A stretch of DNA of 64,000 nucleotides from Candidatus Aminicenantota bacterium (GCA_014360015.1 JACIYJ010000003.1:70197-134196); one strand, 5' to 3'. Positions 1 to 9,900 are shown, counted from the first letter of the stretch. Program-made: numbers and translations. The notes: generated by a model from the letters alone, not told the origin.

Positions 1-528
1 GGCCGTTTAGATAGCCGCTTCACTGGAAGGGACTCGGACGCCGCCGGCGAAAGCTACGAATACGACCCTTCGAGCGCCATCATCATGGGGCCTTTTGCTG
101 CAGCTCTGAATAACTATGTCGGGACGGTGCTCAGATACAAGAAAGAAATTCCTTACGCCATCTATGGAAACGTCTATCCCTGGAATTTTTCTTACCAGCC
201 AGCGCAGGCAAGAACTCCGGGAGTCACCAGGGCTGCTGCCGGACGCACTTCCAGAGACGGTGCCCTTTACGTGGCCGAAGCTCTGCGTCAGGCCATGGCA
301 GAAAACCTTGACCTTAAGGTTTTTTGCTGCAACGGCTATTACGATGGAGCCACTCCCTTTTTCGGCACCGAGTATACCTTCTCCCAGATAATGCTGGACG
401 GAGCTTTTAAGGACAGGGTCAGAATGGGGTATTATGAGGCTGGCCATATGATGTACATCCATAAGCCTTCACTAAAAAAGCTGAAGAGCGACCTGGCTTC
501 ATTCATCAAGTGGGCAGCAGGAAATTAG
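1..528 (+). CDS. Serine carboxypeptidase, peptidase S10 family (C-terminal part, truncated by window edge)
   Basis: The frame is open from the first base, so only the C-terminal 175 residues are present. Two S10 landmarks are visible: a CNGYYDGATPF segment (Asp about residue 115, the likely catalytic acid) and EAGHMMY (His about residue 149, the likely catalytic base). The nucleophile Ser would lie upstream of the window. S10 enzymes release C-terminal amino acids at acid to neutral pH; bacterial members of this type are normally secreted, though the signal peptide cannot be seen here. The first ATG inside the frame, at 85, is internal and not the start. Confidence 0.85.
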   Translation, partial: GRLDSRFTGRDSDAAGESYEYDPSSAIIMGPFAAALNNYVGTVLRYKKEIPYAIYGNVYPWNFSYQPAQARTPGVTRAAAGRTSRDGALYVAEALRQAMAENLDLKVFCCNGYYDGATPFFGTEYTFSQIMLDGAFKDRVRMGYYEAGHMMYIHKPSLKKLKSDLASFIKWAAGN

Positions 529-729
529 CATAAATTTAATTGAATAAGATGAATGCCGCAGAAAAAATTTGGAGCCTTAGCCCGAATAATAGTTTGAATG
601 AGTTCCTCCTCTTGCCAGGGTTATGGTTGAATAAATCTAAAGAATGATTGTACCCATTTTCCAGTTGAAAAAGCCGGACAAAAAGATTAATTCTATGATG
701 AGATAAGAGCCAAAAAGTATGAGAAGAAA

Positions 730-1995
730 ATGAAAATCTCAAGACGCCAATTCATCAAAACAGGGTTAGCGGCGACCTGCGGATTACTAATTGTCCCCAG
801 GCGGGTGCTGGGCGGACGAGGCTATCTGGCCCCAAGCGATGAGCTGACCAAAGCCATAATCGGCGTAGGTGGTATGGGCAAAGCTCATATGAAATATCCA
901 GGCCGCCTGGTGGCCGTGTGCGATGTGGACCAGAAACATTTGCAGGAAGCTCTGGAATTAGCCGGTCCAGGAGTAAAAGGTTATCACGATTTCCGTGAAG
1001 TTCTGGCCAGACCCGATGTGGACATCGTGCACATTGTCACCCCACCCCACTGGCATGCGCTTATAGCCATCGCTGCCGCTCGAGCTGGAAAAGATATCTG
1101 GTGCGAAAAGCCAATGACCCGGACCATCGGCGAAGGTCTTAAGGTCATTGAGGCTGTCCAGCGGCACGGCCGGATTTTCCGAGTCAACACCTGGTTTCGG
1201 TTTGAAGGAATTTTTTATGGCTTCGGCACCCCGGTCAAGCCGATTAAAAAAATTGTTCAGCATCGTCTTCTGGGCTGGCCACTGCGAGTGACGGTCAGCG
1301 GAGCAACTGGCTTTGACTGGAAATTTTACTGGCAGGGAAAAACCTATCTACCGCCCCAGCCAATACCGCCGGAGCTTGACTATGATTTCTGGCTCGGACC
1401 GGCGCCTTACAAGCCCTATCATCCACACCGCGTCCACGTAACTTTTCGGGGCTACTGGGATTATGACGGCGGTGGCCTCGGCGACATGGGCATGCATTAC
1501 CTTGATCCTGTGCAGTATTTTTTGGAAAAAGAAAACACCAGCCCGGTGGAAATTGAAGTTGATGCACCTCAGCAGCATCCTGATGCCTGCGGCCGCTGGC
1601 GAAAAATCGTGCTACGCTATGCCGACGGCTGTGAAATTATATTAGATGGCGAAAATCAGCAGAAGGATGTGCCATTCATCGAAGGTCCGGAAGGCAAGCT
1701 TTATCCAGGTCTTCGAAGCAACATTCCGGGCCTCTTAGAAAAGCTCAAGACATTGCCTGATCCGGAGCCTCAGGTTACTGATTTTCATCTGGCGGTTCGG
1801 GAGCGCCGTAAATTTGCCTTGAATGAAGAGAACGGCCATCGCTCCTGCACCTTAGTCAACCTGGCGAAAATTGCCGTGCGGCTCGGTCGTAATCTGCGAT
1901 TTGATCCAGGGCGACAGGTTTTTGTCGGGGATGAAGAAGCCAACCGCCTGATAAACGAGCCAATGCGCAGCCCCTGGGATTCAATGCTGGGGTAG
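730..1995 (+). CDS. Tat-exported Gfo/Idh/MocA family oxidoreductase
   Basis: The 421-residue protein opens with a twin-arginine signal (SRRQFIKTGLAA, residues 4-15) followed by a hydrophobic stretch. A dinucleotide-binding GVGGMG loop comes next, then the family motif CEKPMT with its catalytic Lys. The C-terminal half is the usual Gfo/Idh/MocA alpha/beta sheet domain, with a YWDYDGGGLGDMGMH segment. Family members oxidise or reduce sugars or inositols with a tightly held NAD(P). Tat-exported ones are often found next to DUF1080 proteins, as here: the DUF1080 fusion starts 49 bases downstream, so the two probably form an operon. This suggests handling of 3-keto sugars in the envelope, which is inference; the exact substrate is unknown. 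Confidence 0.87.
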   Translation: MKISRRQFIKTGLAATCGLLIVPRRVLGGRGYLAPSDELTKAIIGVGGMGKAHMKYPGRLVAVCDVDQKHLQEALELAGPGVKGYHDFREVLARPDVDIVHIVTPPHWHALIAIAAARAGKDIWCEKPMTRTIGEGLKVIEAVQRHGRIFRVNTWFRFEGIFYGFGTPVKPIKKIVQHRLLGWPLRVTVSGATGFDWKFYWQGKTYLPPQPIPPELDYDFWLGPAPYKPYHPHRVHVTFRGYWDYDGGGLGDMGMHYLDPVQYFLEKENTSPVEIEVDAPQQHPDACGRWRKIVLRYADGCEIILDGENQQKDVPFIEGPEGKLYPGLRSNIPGLLEKLKTLPDPEPQVTDFHLAVRERRKFALNEENGHRSCTLVNLAKIAVRLGRNLRFDPGRQVFVGDEEANRLINEPMRSPWDSMLG

Positions 1996-2044
1996 GAAAA
2001 AGGATGTGGGGCAAAAATATAAATGCGTTAGAAGGACAGGTTCA

Positions 2045-4942
2045 ATGGCCAACTTAAAAAGAAATTCTGTGGAAGGAAAGCAGACAATTTTTGTTTTGAG
2101 CAAAAAGGCTCGAGTGCGGCTTTGTTTATTCTTCTTATTCTTAATATTTGCTGGCATAAATCTAAACCTCCTGCCATTAACAATTACATCTTCCGCTCCT
2201 GAGATATGGCTCAAAGGCGATGACCAATCACCATCTGTCTCTCCAAAATCTCCATCCGAGGCCATCCGGGAAAAGGTTGATGGCTGGCTTCGACAACTTC
2301 CGGCCGCCAGTCAGGAGGAAGCGGATAGGATTTTTTTTGAGATGCTTAAAGGCGGCTCACCGGTAGTGGAGGAACTCTGCCGCCGGCTGGCAGCTCCAGG
2401 CGAAGCTGACGACAGTCTGGTGCGTTATGCCGTTGATGGCCTGGTAGTTCAGGTTGGAAAACCAGGCTTTGAAACTCATAAAAAAAAGCTGGCTGAGGAC
2501 CTCTTGAGGTTTGCGCTCCGGCCAGTCAACATGGAAATCAAAAAGTTCCTGCTGGAAGAAATGCAGTTCATAGCGAGCCAGAAGCATCTTTCTCTCCTCA
2601 GACCGCATCTGAGAAATCCAGAGCTGGCCGAATACGCGGTCAAAACTATGCTGAGAGTCAAAGGTCCGGAACTGGAAAAAATCCTTGTCGAAGACCTCGA
2701 CCGAATTCCGCCACAAGCCAGAAAGCCGGTAATCCAGGCCCTGGGAATGATGAAAAGCAGAAGCGCCGTGAAGAAACTCAGAGCGCTGGCTGGTTCGGAT
2801 GACACTGAGAATAAATTCCTGGCTCTGACAGCCCTGGCTGAAATTGCTGACCCGGCAACCGAGCCGCTCCTGGCTTCTGTCTCAACGCTGTCCAGCCAGC
2901 AGGAAAAAAGACAGGCAGTTGAGCTCTATCTGAGGTTTGCCCGCCGTCTGGCGGAAGACGGGCGTAAAGAACCGGCTCTCAGAATTGCCAGAAAAGCACT
3001 CAGAACGCTCGTTTCGCCAGATGAAATTGCCCTGAGAAGTGAAGCTTTGGCGCTGCTGATTGATATTCTGGGTGAAAAATCGACTCAAGACATTATCGCC
3101 ATGCTTCAGGATGAAAATAAAGAGTTTCGGAAGCAAGCCCTGAAACTCGCCGGCCACTTCAACTGGCCGAGGCTTTTCTCAGCGCTCCGGGAAAAGCTTC
3201 CGGAATTAAACCCGGAAGTTAAAGCTGAAGTTATAGAGTTCTTCGGAGAGAAAAAGGATGCATCTCTGGCTGAAGTGGTGGCCCCTTATCTTAATTCCGA
3301 TGACCAATCAATCAGGCTGGCTGCTATCAGGGCCTTTTACAACTCCAACCGACAGGAAGCTCTGGAGCAGCTAATACCGATGCTTAACAACTCCGAAGCC
3401 GAGGCCCGACTGATACTGGAGCTTCTTAAAACCTATCCGCCGGCAAGCTACACGAACAAGCTCATAGAGCTGTTTTCCGGTCTATCCGAGACCATTAAGG
3501 TCGCGGTGCTGCAAAGTCTACAGGAGATAATTCAGCCACAATGGAAGAGTCTTATTTTTGCCGCCTGCGAATCAGAAAGTGCTGAACTAAAGAAAGCGGC
3601 CACAGATTGTCTGGTTCAGGTGGTTGACCCTAAAGACCTGACCTGGCTCATTGAGAAACTAACCGCGCTGGATGACCCCGCCCTTGGACCGGGATACCAG
3701 AAGGCAGTGGTAGCCGCCCTGAAGCAAATCCCCGAAGCAGACTTGAGGCAAAAATCATACCTGGAATTTTTAGAGAAGAAAACAGGAAAAGCAAGGGCTG
3801 AGCTTATAAAGCTTCTGCCTCGTGTTGGCGGTTCAGAGTGTTTGAAAAAGGCTGTGAATTTAATCAATGATAAGAACCCGGAAATAAGCGGTGCCGCTGT
3901 AGCGGCAGTAACCGGCTGGCCTGAGTTTGAAGCAACCCCGACTCTGGTTAACCTTATCAAAACCAGCAGCGACCGCAAGGTTCGTTACCTGGCTTTTCAG
4001 GGACTGGCCAGGTTGGTCAGGGAATCCGGCGTGGACAAAGAAGAAAAAATCCGCGTCCTTCAGGAAATAAAATCCCTGGCTACCTATCCAGACGAAAAAA
4101 ATTTCCTGCTGGCCGCCTGGGGAAGCGTGAGAGACATCAGAGCTCTAAGAGAGTTGGCCAACTTCCTGGCTGATGAAAATTTAAAAGACAGGGCGGCGGG
4201 TTTGATCTGTCGCTTAGCTCGACCAGTAGCTGGTGAAGAAGGACTCCAGGGCCTGGAAACAATAATGATTCTAAAAAAGGCCGCTGCGCTGCTCAAAGAC
4301 AATTTAGAAATCGAAGAAACCGAAATTTACCTGGATAAGCTCCTGCGGCAGGAAGGCTTTGAACCGCTTTTTAACCGTAAAGACCTTTACGGCTGGAAAG
4401 GACTGGTCGGGGACCCGGTAAAAAGAGCCAGGATGAGCCCGGAAGAACTGGCTGCCGAGCAGAAAAAAGCTGACGAAGAAATGCGCCAGCACTGGCGGGT
4501 GGTGGATGGGGTTCTGGTTTTTGACGGGAAAGGACACAATCTGTGCACGGTCAAAGATTACTGCGATTTTGAACTGTTTGTTGACTGGAAAATCGAGCCT
4601 GGAGGAGACAGCGGAATTTATCTACGTGGTTCACCCCAGGTCCAGATCTGGGATCCGGCTCAATGGCCCGAAGGCTCGGGTGGACTTTACAACAACCAGA
4701 AAAACCCCAATAAGCCTCTAAAGCAGGCCGACAATCCGGTAGGCACCTGGAATACTTTTTACATCAAAATGGTCGGCGATAAAGTGACGGTTTACTTAAA
4801 CGGCGAGCTGGTGGTGGATAATGTGGTTATGGAAAATTACTGGGAGCGGGATAAACCAATATACCGCTGTGGCCAGATTGAGCTCCAGGCCCACAACACC
4901 CCGCTGTATTTCAAAAATATTTATATCAGAGAAATAAAATAA
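2045..4942 (+). CDS. HEAT-repeat protein with C-terminal DUF1080 (3-keto-disaccharide hydrolase) domain
   Basis: About 965 residues. A hydrophobic N-terminal segment (VRLCLFFLFLIFAGINLNLL) looks like a signal or anchor. Roughly residues 70-750 are helical repeats of HEAT type, with recurring short helix pairs and Ala/Leu/Lys-rich segments. The last 200 residues, from FEPLFNRKDLYGW at about 771, are a DUF1080/PF06439 domain with GGDSGIYLRG and a terminal YFKNIYIREI strand. The ATG at 2045 is preferred because GAAGGA lies 8 bases upstream; a GTG at 2006 would add 13 residues. DUF1080 proteins are associated with cleavage of 3-keto-glycosides made by Gfo/Idh enzymes, and the gene just upstream is such an enzyme. 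The HEAT array may provide a binding scaffold (inference). Confidence 0.82.
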   Translation: MANLKRNSVEGKQTIFVLSKKARVRLCLFFLFLIFAGINLNLLPLTITSSAPEIWLKGDDQSPSVSPKSPSEAIREKVDGWLRQLPAASQEEADRIFFEMLKGGSPVVEELCRRLAAPGEADDSLVRYAVDGLVVQVGKPGFETHKKKLAEDLLRFALRPVNMEIKKFLLEEMQFIASQKHLSLLRPHLRNPELAEYAVKTMLRVKGPELEKILVEDLDRIPPQARKPVIQALGMMKSRSAVKKLRALAGSDDTENKFLALTALAEIADPATEPLLASVSTLSSQQEKRQAVELYLRFARRLAEDGRKEPALRIARKALRTLVSPDEIALRSEALALLIDILGEKSTQDIIAMLQDENKEFRKQALKLAGHFNWPRLFSALREKLPELNPEVKAEVIEFFGEKKDASLAEVVAPYLNSDDQSIRLAAIRAFYNSNRQEALEQLIPMLNNSEAEARLILELLKTYPPASYTNKLIELFSGLSETIKVAVLQSLQEIIQPQWKSLIFAACESESAELKKAATDCLVQVVDPKDLTWLIEKLTALDDPALGPGYQKAVVAALKQIPEADLRQKSYLEFLEKKTGKARAELIKLLPRVGGSECLKKAVNLINDKNPEISGAAVAAVTGWPEFEATPTLVNLIKTSSDRKVRYLAFQGLARLVRESGVDKEEKIRVLQEIKSLATYPDEKNFLLAAWGSVRDIRALRELANFLADENLKDRAAGLICRLARPVAGEEGLQGLETIMILKKAAALLKDNLEIEETEIYLDKLLRQEGFEPLFNRKDLYGWKGLVGDPVKRARMSPEELAAEQKKADEEMRQHWRVVDGVLVFDGKGHNLCTVKDYCDFELFVDWKIEPGGDSGIYLRGSPQVQIWDPAQWPEGSGGLYNNQKNPNKPLKQADNPVGTWNTFYIKMVGDKVTVYLNGELVVDNVVMENYWERDKPIYRCGQIELQAHNTPLYFKNIYIREIK

Positions 4943-5099
4943 TCCAGAAAAACTTATGTAAAATTTAAAACTAAACTTAATCAAATTTAAGTAAGGCTTC
5001 AGTAATCTATCGATGAGGATTTTATATCCTAAAAAAATGAGGAAAACACGCTGTAGACTGAATTGAGAAAATAATTTTCGGCACAAAAACCGGTAAGTA

Positions 5100-5108
5100 T
5101 GATATAAT
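5100..5108 (+). promoter_or_regulatory. Extended -10 promoter element upstream of pyrophosphatase
   Basis: TGATATAAT reads as TG-n-TATAAT, an extended -10 box. It lies about 45 bases before the pyrophosphatase ATG. No good -35 is present at 16-18 bases, which is usual for extended -10 promoters. Confidence 0.5.
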
Positions 5109-5154
5109 ATTTTTCAAACTTATCATAAAGACTACTCTGCATGAAGAGGTAAAG

Positions 5155-5700
5155 ATGCATCCCTGGCACGATATTTATGTTGATGATACTCTCATTGAGC
5201 ATGCTTTCCCGGTGGTTATTGAAGTTCCAATGGGGAGCAAAAATAAATATGAACTGGATAAAGATTCTGGTTTCCTTCGCCTGGACCGGGTTCTTTATAG
5301 TGCTGTTTATTATCCAGCCAATTACGGATTTATCCCGAGATCTTTTTGCGATGATTCTGACCCTCTTGATGCACTTGTCCTGATGCAAGAACCTGTTCAC
5401 CCAATGACTGTTGTCCAGGCCAGAGCTATAGGGGCAATGCGCATGCGGGATGAAAAGGGATTGGACGATAAAATACTGGCCGTAGCTGTCGATGATCCAG
5501 CTTTTGCCGATTACACTCACCACAACCAACTTCCGGCGCACACTTTAAAAGAAATTCGCCGCTTTTTCGAGGATTATAAAGCTTTAGAAAATAAACAGGT
5601 CATTGTTGAGGACTTTATGGGTCCAGAAGAAGCTATTAAAATCATTAAAGATTCTTTAGAACTTTACAGGCAGTTGCGGCGAGGTGAAGTGAAACGATAA
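5155..5700 (+). CDS. ppa: Inorganic pyrophosphatase (family I)
   Basis: Hydrolyses pyrophosphate to two phosphates in the cytosol, pulling biosynthetic reactions forward. The 181-residue length is typical of bacterial family I enzymes. The metal-binding signature DDSDPLDAL is at residues 66-74, and the substrate-site segments YYPANYGFIPR and KYELDKDSG are present. A GAGG Shine-Dalgarno precedes the ATG. The gene is monocistronic, with long gene-free stretches on both sides and its own extended -10 promoter. Confidence 0.96.
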   Translation: MHPWHDIYVDDTLIEHAFPVVIEVPMGSKNKYELDKDSGFLRLDRVLYSAVYYPANYGFIPRSFCDDSDPLDALVLMQEPVHPMTVVQARAIGAMRMRDEKGLDDKILAVAVDDPAFADYTHHNQLPAHTLKEIRRFFEDYKALENKQVIVEDFMGPEEAIKIIKDSLELYRQLRRGEVKR

Positions 5701-6050
5701 TGAAATAAAGAGTAAAAAGGGGAAACAGACATTCTCCTGATCTGTTCTCCAGAAGTTAAGGCCTGAGGTAAATTAAGTTTTAGGCTCCTTGATAAATTTA
5801 ATCTTATTAGGGTTGAGATAAAATACAGTTTTAGCAACTCTTGGAAACCTCAACTACGATTACAGATAACCTGCTTAATAAATTTGATTGATTTACTCTA
5901 TCCAATTTTTTTCTAAAAAACAAAGATAGTTAGAAGTCAAGCTTAATAAAAAAGGCACTGATGGTTAAATTCATAAATTTAAACCACTGAAGACATCCAG
6001 AAATTCAATGTATAGATAACAGATTCGAATTGGTTAGTTAAAGAAAATCC
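5701..6050. other. Gene-free stretch between convergent genes
   Basis: About 350 AT-rich bases between the pyrophosphatase and the convergent methyltransferase gene. I see no convincing ORF, RNA gene or terminator hairpin with a T-run. Confidence 0.5.
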
Positions 6051-7604
6051 TTACCGCCGTTCATAGACCAGAACATAGCTATGAACTATTTTTAAATAAT
6101 CGTCCGGCGCTGGATTAGCCATCTCGGCGCTCTCAGCAAATGTTCCGTTGGTAGTTACCACCACAATCTCCTTCAGCCACAGCTCCCTGTCCTCGATCAT
6201 ATCGACGATCAGTTTGGCCAATGGAATAAGCTGGCCATTAAATCTAATGTCCCGTGTATCAATGGCTAAATAGCCACCGGATTTAATTTTATTTTTTAGG
6301 TCATTAATTACTTCCAGAATTAATCTCAAATAATCATCTTGATTAACTTGAAGATAATCGTCAGATAGCGCAGAAGATTTTAGCCAGATAAGTCTATAAT
6401 TATCTTGCAATTTACTGACTGCCCCCTTCAACGTCTTTTTATCACCCAGCGATATTTCAAGGCATAAAAATTGATCATCTCCGGCATAGCGGTCGACGAT
6501 ATTTCTGGCAAGAAAACGATCCCTTTCTTTTTCAGGGAAAATCCAGACAGTTGTAGTTTCGAGGGTCGGCAGTTCAGGTCCCGGGGGAACTCTCTTTTTC
6601 TCCACGGCTAAAGATGATAGCTGCTCTTTTACCTTTGTTGCCCCTCTTATTTTAGCTGGCTTTTCAAAGACAGGCAGATATTCATGGGCCAGAAGCAGAA
6701 AGTTGTTTTCTACGCTTTTTTTATACCAGAATCCGGTGGTCTTGCAGTTGTGCTGCCTTTTTATGATTAATTCTCTTAAATAAAAGCCGGCCTCCAAATA
6801 AATGTTTATCAGTTTGAAACCTAACGGAACCACGTGCTTACATTTTCGAGTATCACCAATGAGCAGGGCGCACTGTCTCCCTGGCTTAAGCACTCGAAAA
6901 CTCTCTTTTGCTACTTTTTTCATCTCAGTCAGAAATTCATCCAAATCAAGAAAAGAAAGGTCTAATTCTCTATTATTTGTATATTGAATAATGTTGGCAT
7001 ATGGTGGATGAGAACAGATGAGGTCAACTGATTCGTCAGGCAACCAGGAAAGGTCACGGGCATCTTTAACAAGAAGCTCCGGTTCAAAATATTTTTTCTG
7101 CCCTTCATCCGGAAACAGTAGTAGATTTATGTCAAAATTAACTTTTTGTTTAGCCAATTCAATAGCCTTTTCGTTGATATCAGCAGCAATACATCTCCGC
7201 CCCAGAAGCTTGGCTTCTATAGCGGTAGTACCAGCTCCACAAAACATATCGAGTACCAGATCTCCGGGCCTAGAATATCGTAGGATAATGTTTCTTGGAA
7301 TGTAGGGCGAAAAATTGCCCCGATATTCGCCACTATGCGTGGCCCAATCACCCCTCTGGCGAAAGCTCCATACTGAAGCAGTTTCAAGCTTAAAGTTCTT
7401 AGGCTCTAAATACTTTATCCTCTTTTTGACATTTAGATTACTGACATTAATCCCTTTCACCTGGGTGATTACTTTTTCTATGTATTTATAGGAAACACCA
7501 AACTTCTCCCCTATTTCTACATCCGGTGTACCTCTGGCTTTTTCCCGAAGAACCGCCTGCTGCAGTTCTATTTCTGTTTTAAATGATTCTCTCTTCTTGG
7601 GCAT
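6051..7604 (-). CDS. DNA methyltransferase (N4-cytosine/N6-adenine type) of a type II R-M unit
   Basis: 517 residues. Residues 20-50 resemble a helix-turn-helix (KARGTPDVEIGEKFGVSYKY). The SAM-binding motif I, DMFCGAGTTAIEAKLLGR, is at about 120-136, and the catalytic motif IV, SHPPY, at 198-202. The order I then IV fits the gamma-type arrangement. It begins 4 bases after the stop of the restriction gene, so both are one operon. The protein is long for the class. The second half (about 350-517) ends in segments like methyltransferase strands (GGYLAIDTRDIR, IVHSYVLVYER) but lacks visible motifs I and IV, so it may be a degenerate duplicate fold. The role is to protect host DNA from the partner nuclease; the modified base is not determinable from sequence. 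Confidence 0.85.
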   Translation of the reverse strand: MPKKRESFKTEIELQQAVLREKARGTPDVEIGEKFGVSYKYIEKVITQVKGINVSNLNVKKRIKYLEPKNFKLETASVWSFRQRGDWATHSGEYRGNFSPYIPRNIILRYSRPGDLVLDMFCGAGTTAIEAKLLGRRCIAADINEKAIELAKQKVNFDINLLLFPDEGQKKYFEPELLVKDARDLSWLPDESVDLICSHPPYANIIQYTNNRELDLSFLDLDEFLTEMKKVAKESFRVLKPGRQCALLIGDTRKCKHVVPLGFKLINIYLEAGFYLRELIIKRQHNCKTTGFWYKKSVENNFLLLAHEYLPVFEKPAKIRGATKVKEQLSSLAVEKKRVPPGPELPTLETTTVWIFPEKERDRFLARNIVDRYAGDDQFLCLEISLGDKKTLKGAVSKLQDNYRLIWLKSSALSDDYLQVNQDDYLRLILEVINDLKNKIKSGGYLAIDTRDIRFNGQLIPLAKLIVDMIEDRELWLKEIVVVTTNGTFAESAEMANPAPDDYLKIVHSYVLVYERR

Positions 7605-7608
7605 TTTA

Positions 7609-8529
7609 TCAGATTTCTTCTAATATTTTTATAAGTAAACCATCTCTCACAAATTTATTGTTAAGAAGATAATCTATTTTATCAAAAGCTTTTTTGAGCT
7701 GATTCTGGCCTTTTTTCCAGGCATAACCATCAGTAATCCAAATAAAATAAAACCCGGCTCTTTTCAATTCTTCTTGCCTGGTTATGTATGAATCAACAAT
7801 TTCTTGAGGCTTTGAGCCTGTAACATTGTAAAAATTAGCTTCGATGTTTATAACTTTATTTGGTTCTTTGATTAAAATAAAATCAGCTTTTCTATGTTCT
7901 AGTTCTTTAGGAACATTTATTCCCGCTTCTTTCAGCACAATAAATTCCTTTTGCTTTATGAATTTTCTTATTTTCAACTGATTCTGGCATCTTTGTATAA
8001 GGCTCTCTATCAGAATCTCCATAACTTTTCCACTGCGGTTTTTCCTTGCATTTGTATCAAGACCAACTTCTATTCCTGTCAGGTAATCTTGAAGACTGGC
8101 AGCAGATAGCTTTACGAAAAAATCTTTAAGGCCCGTTTGACAAACAAATTTTATTATCTTATCAATTTCAGTTTCATTCAGTTTCCTTGGAGTAAAATCG
8201 TAATCAATTATTTTAGGTTTTGAGCTTGTAAAATCATCAATCAATTTAAACTGCTGTTCCCTTACTGCTATGAGCAATGGAAAACAAGGTAAAACCTCAG
8301 GATAACGAGTAAGGATATCTACTAAGGCTTTTTCAAATTCTTTATGCCTTATAAGGCTGTTCAATATATTCAGTTCTACCTTAAATTTTTCTACATTGGC
8401 CTTAACTTTTGCCCAGTCGACAAAAAATCTAAAGTCATGGTTAGTTTCAATAAGTGTATCAAAAAATAGGTCTATTACGGATTCTTCATTCTGAAGGTTA
8501 AAAAATTCTTTATATATATTTATCTTCAT
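7609..8529 (-). CDS. DpnII-family type II restriction endonuclease
   Basis: 306 residues, first gene of the R-M operon. It shows the layout I associate with the DpnII/MboI family: a helical N-terminal region, a conserved GLDTNARKNRSGK block (156-168), then KADFILI (214-220) and VINIEANFY (228-234), which fit a PD-(D/E)xK-like nuclease core. Classical DpnII enzymes cut GATC; whether this one does is inference. The gene is AT-rich compared with the flanking cysQ gene. The methyltransferase follows 4 bases after the stop, so nuclease and protecting enzyme are made from one message. Confidence 0.78.
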   Translation of the reverse strand: MKINIYKEFFNLQNEESVIDLFFDTLIETNHDFRFFVDWAKVKANVEKFKVELNILNSLIRHKEFEKALVDILTRYPEVLPCFPLLIAVREQQFKLIDDFTSSKPKIIDYDFTPRKLNETEIDKIIKFVCQTGLKDFFVKLSAASLQDYLTGIEVGLDTNARKNRSGKVMEILIESLIQRCQNQLKIRKFIKQKEFIVLKEAGINVPKELEHRKADFILIKEPNKVINIEANFYNVTGSKPQEIVDSYITRQEELKRAGFYFIWITDGYAWKKGQNQLKKAFDKIDYLLNNKFVRDGLLIKILEEI

Positions 8530-8567
8530 TTTATGTAATTATAGCTTTGTTTATCCTTAATCATCAA

Positions 8568-9476
8568 CTAAGGACGAGGATTTAACAAATTTTTTCTCAA
8601 AAAGCCTGCAATCGCCAGGAATGGAGGGTTGGCTAAGGATGGTTTGTTGTAACTCAAGGGGCGGCGGGTGGAAAATTCCAGGACCTGGCCGCCTGCTTCC
8701 TCTAAGATGGCCTGACCGGCTGCGGTATCCCATTCCATCGTCCGGCCGAGGCGAGGATAAAGATGGGCTTTACCTTCGGCCAGAAGCATAAACTTTAGAG
8801 AGCTACCAACCGAAACCAGCCGCGGGGTGTTTAGCTGCTCGATGAATTTTTGGGTCTTCGGGTCAAAATGGGAGCGGGAAACAACCACGGTCAGCCCCGC
8901 TTCATCAGCCGAAAATTCGGCTGCCTTAAGCTTACTGATTGTGATTTTTGTTCCGTTATTCTTATTTGTTCTTGTATTTTCGCTAATGGGGCCACTTTTC
9001 CCTGCTGATCCATTTTCTTTTTGTTCTGCTCCATTTTCCTCCTCAATCCTGTAAGCCCCCTCACCTTTAACCGCATAATAAATCAATCCTTTACAGGGCA
9101 CAGAGATGAATCCGGCCACCGGTTGGGTGAAATTGATAAGGGCTAAGTTGATGGTAAACTCACCGTTTCTTTTGAGAAATTCTTTGGTTCCGTCAAGCGG
9201 GTCAACCAACCAGAAATATTCAAACTCCCTGCGGACTTCATAAGGAATTTCATGACTCTCTTCTGAAAGGATGGGAATGTCGGGCCAGAGTTTTCTCAGG
9301 CCTTCCGAAATAATTCGGTTAGAAGCACGGTCTGCTTCGGTAACAGGGGTTCGGTCATCCTTGAGCTGAATGTCCCATTCCTTATCCAGGCGAGCATAGA
9401 CCCTTAGGACTTCTTCTCCAGCCTGCCGGATTATCTCCAACACGCTGTCAATTGCCTTATTTAAAACGCGGAACAC
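8568..9476 (-). CDS. cysQ: 3'(2'),5'-bisphosphate nucleotidase, CysQ/inositol monophosphatase family
   Basis: 302 residues. The Mg-binding signature DPLDGTKEF is at 92-100, with SEES at 71-74 and the C-terminal WDTAAGQAILEEAGG metal site. CysQ removes the 3'-phosphate of PAP, recycling it from sulfate assimilation or sulfotransfer; related inositol monophosphatases share the fold. Residues about 145-177 are a polar, low-complexity insertion rich in Glu, Asn, Lys and Gly, between two core strands. The start is a GTG at 9476 with no clear Shine-Dalgarno; a second GTG at codon 12 would also give a usual N-terminus. Confidence 0.88.
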   Translation of the reverse strand: MFRVLNKAIDSVLEIIRQAGEEVLRVYARLDKEWDIQLKDDRTPVTEADRASNRIISEGLRKLWPDIPILSEESHEIPYEVRREFEYFWLVDPLDGTKEFLKRNGEFTINLALINFTQPVAGFISVPCKGLIYYAVKGEGAYRIEEENGAEQKENGSAGKSGPISENTRTNKNNGTKITISKLKAAEFSADEAGLTVVVSRSHFDPKTQKFIEQLNTPRLVSVGSSLKFMLLAEGKAHLYPRLGRTMEWDTAAGQAILEEAGGQVLEFSTRRPLSYNKPSLANPPFLAIAGFLRKNLLNPRP

Positions 9477-9900
9477 AATACATATTTACCATATTTCACA
9501 GCAAAAAAGAACTTACTTAATGATGGTTTATTAAAGCCGGTAATTCAACTGCGTTGGCAACCCGGGCGGCTAATAATAATCCTCTTTTAAGAAATGCAAA
9601 GTATAAAAAATGAGTTTATTAGCCTAATTTCTAGTTACTTTTTTGCCTCATAAATCAAATGTTGCCTGATATTCCAAATTTATTTATTATAAAGCACTAT
9701 GACCCTTTTAGGTCTAAGACAACTCCCTGATTAATTAAGGGCATTGATCAAAAAACGCTGCTTTAAGTGTATGTCTTAAGTGGAATAGTCCCTTATATTC
9801 CCTGACATTATTTTTTGAACTTTATCGATAAATTTTTCTAAGCGTAATGGGCAACCGGGACAAAGAATAAAGGCCTGCCTTACCCTGAGCTGTAAAATTC
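9477..9900. other. Gene-free AT-rich stretch
   Basis: No coding or RNA feature recognised between the cysQ start and the repeat block that begins near 9901. Confidence 0.5.

Noticed and set aside
5029..5541. 170-residue minus-strand frame over the pyrophosphatase
   Set aside because: Overlaps a certain gene; composition fits antisense of it.
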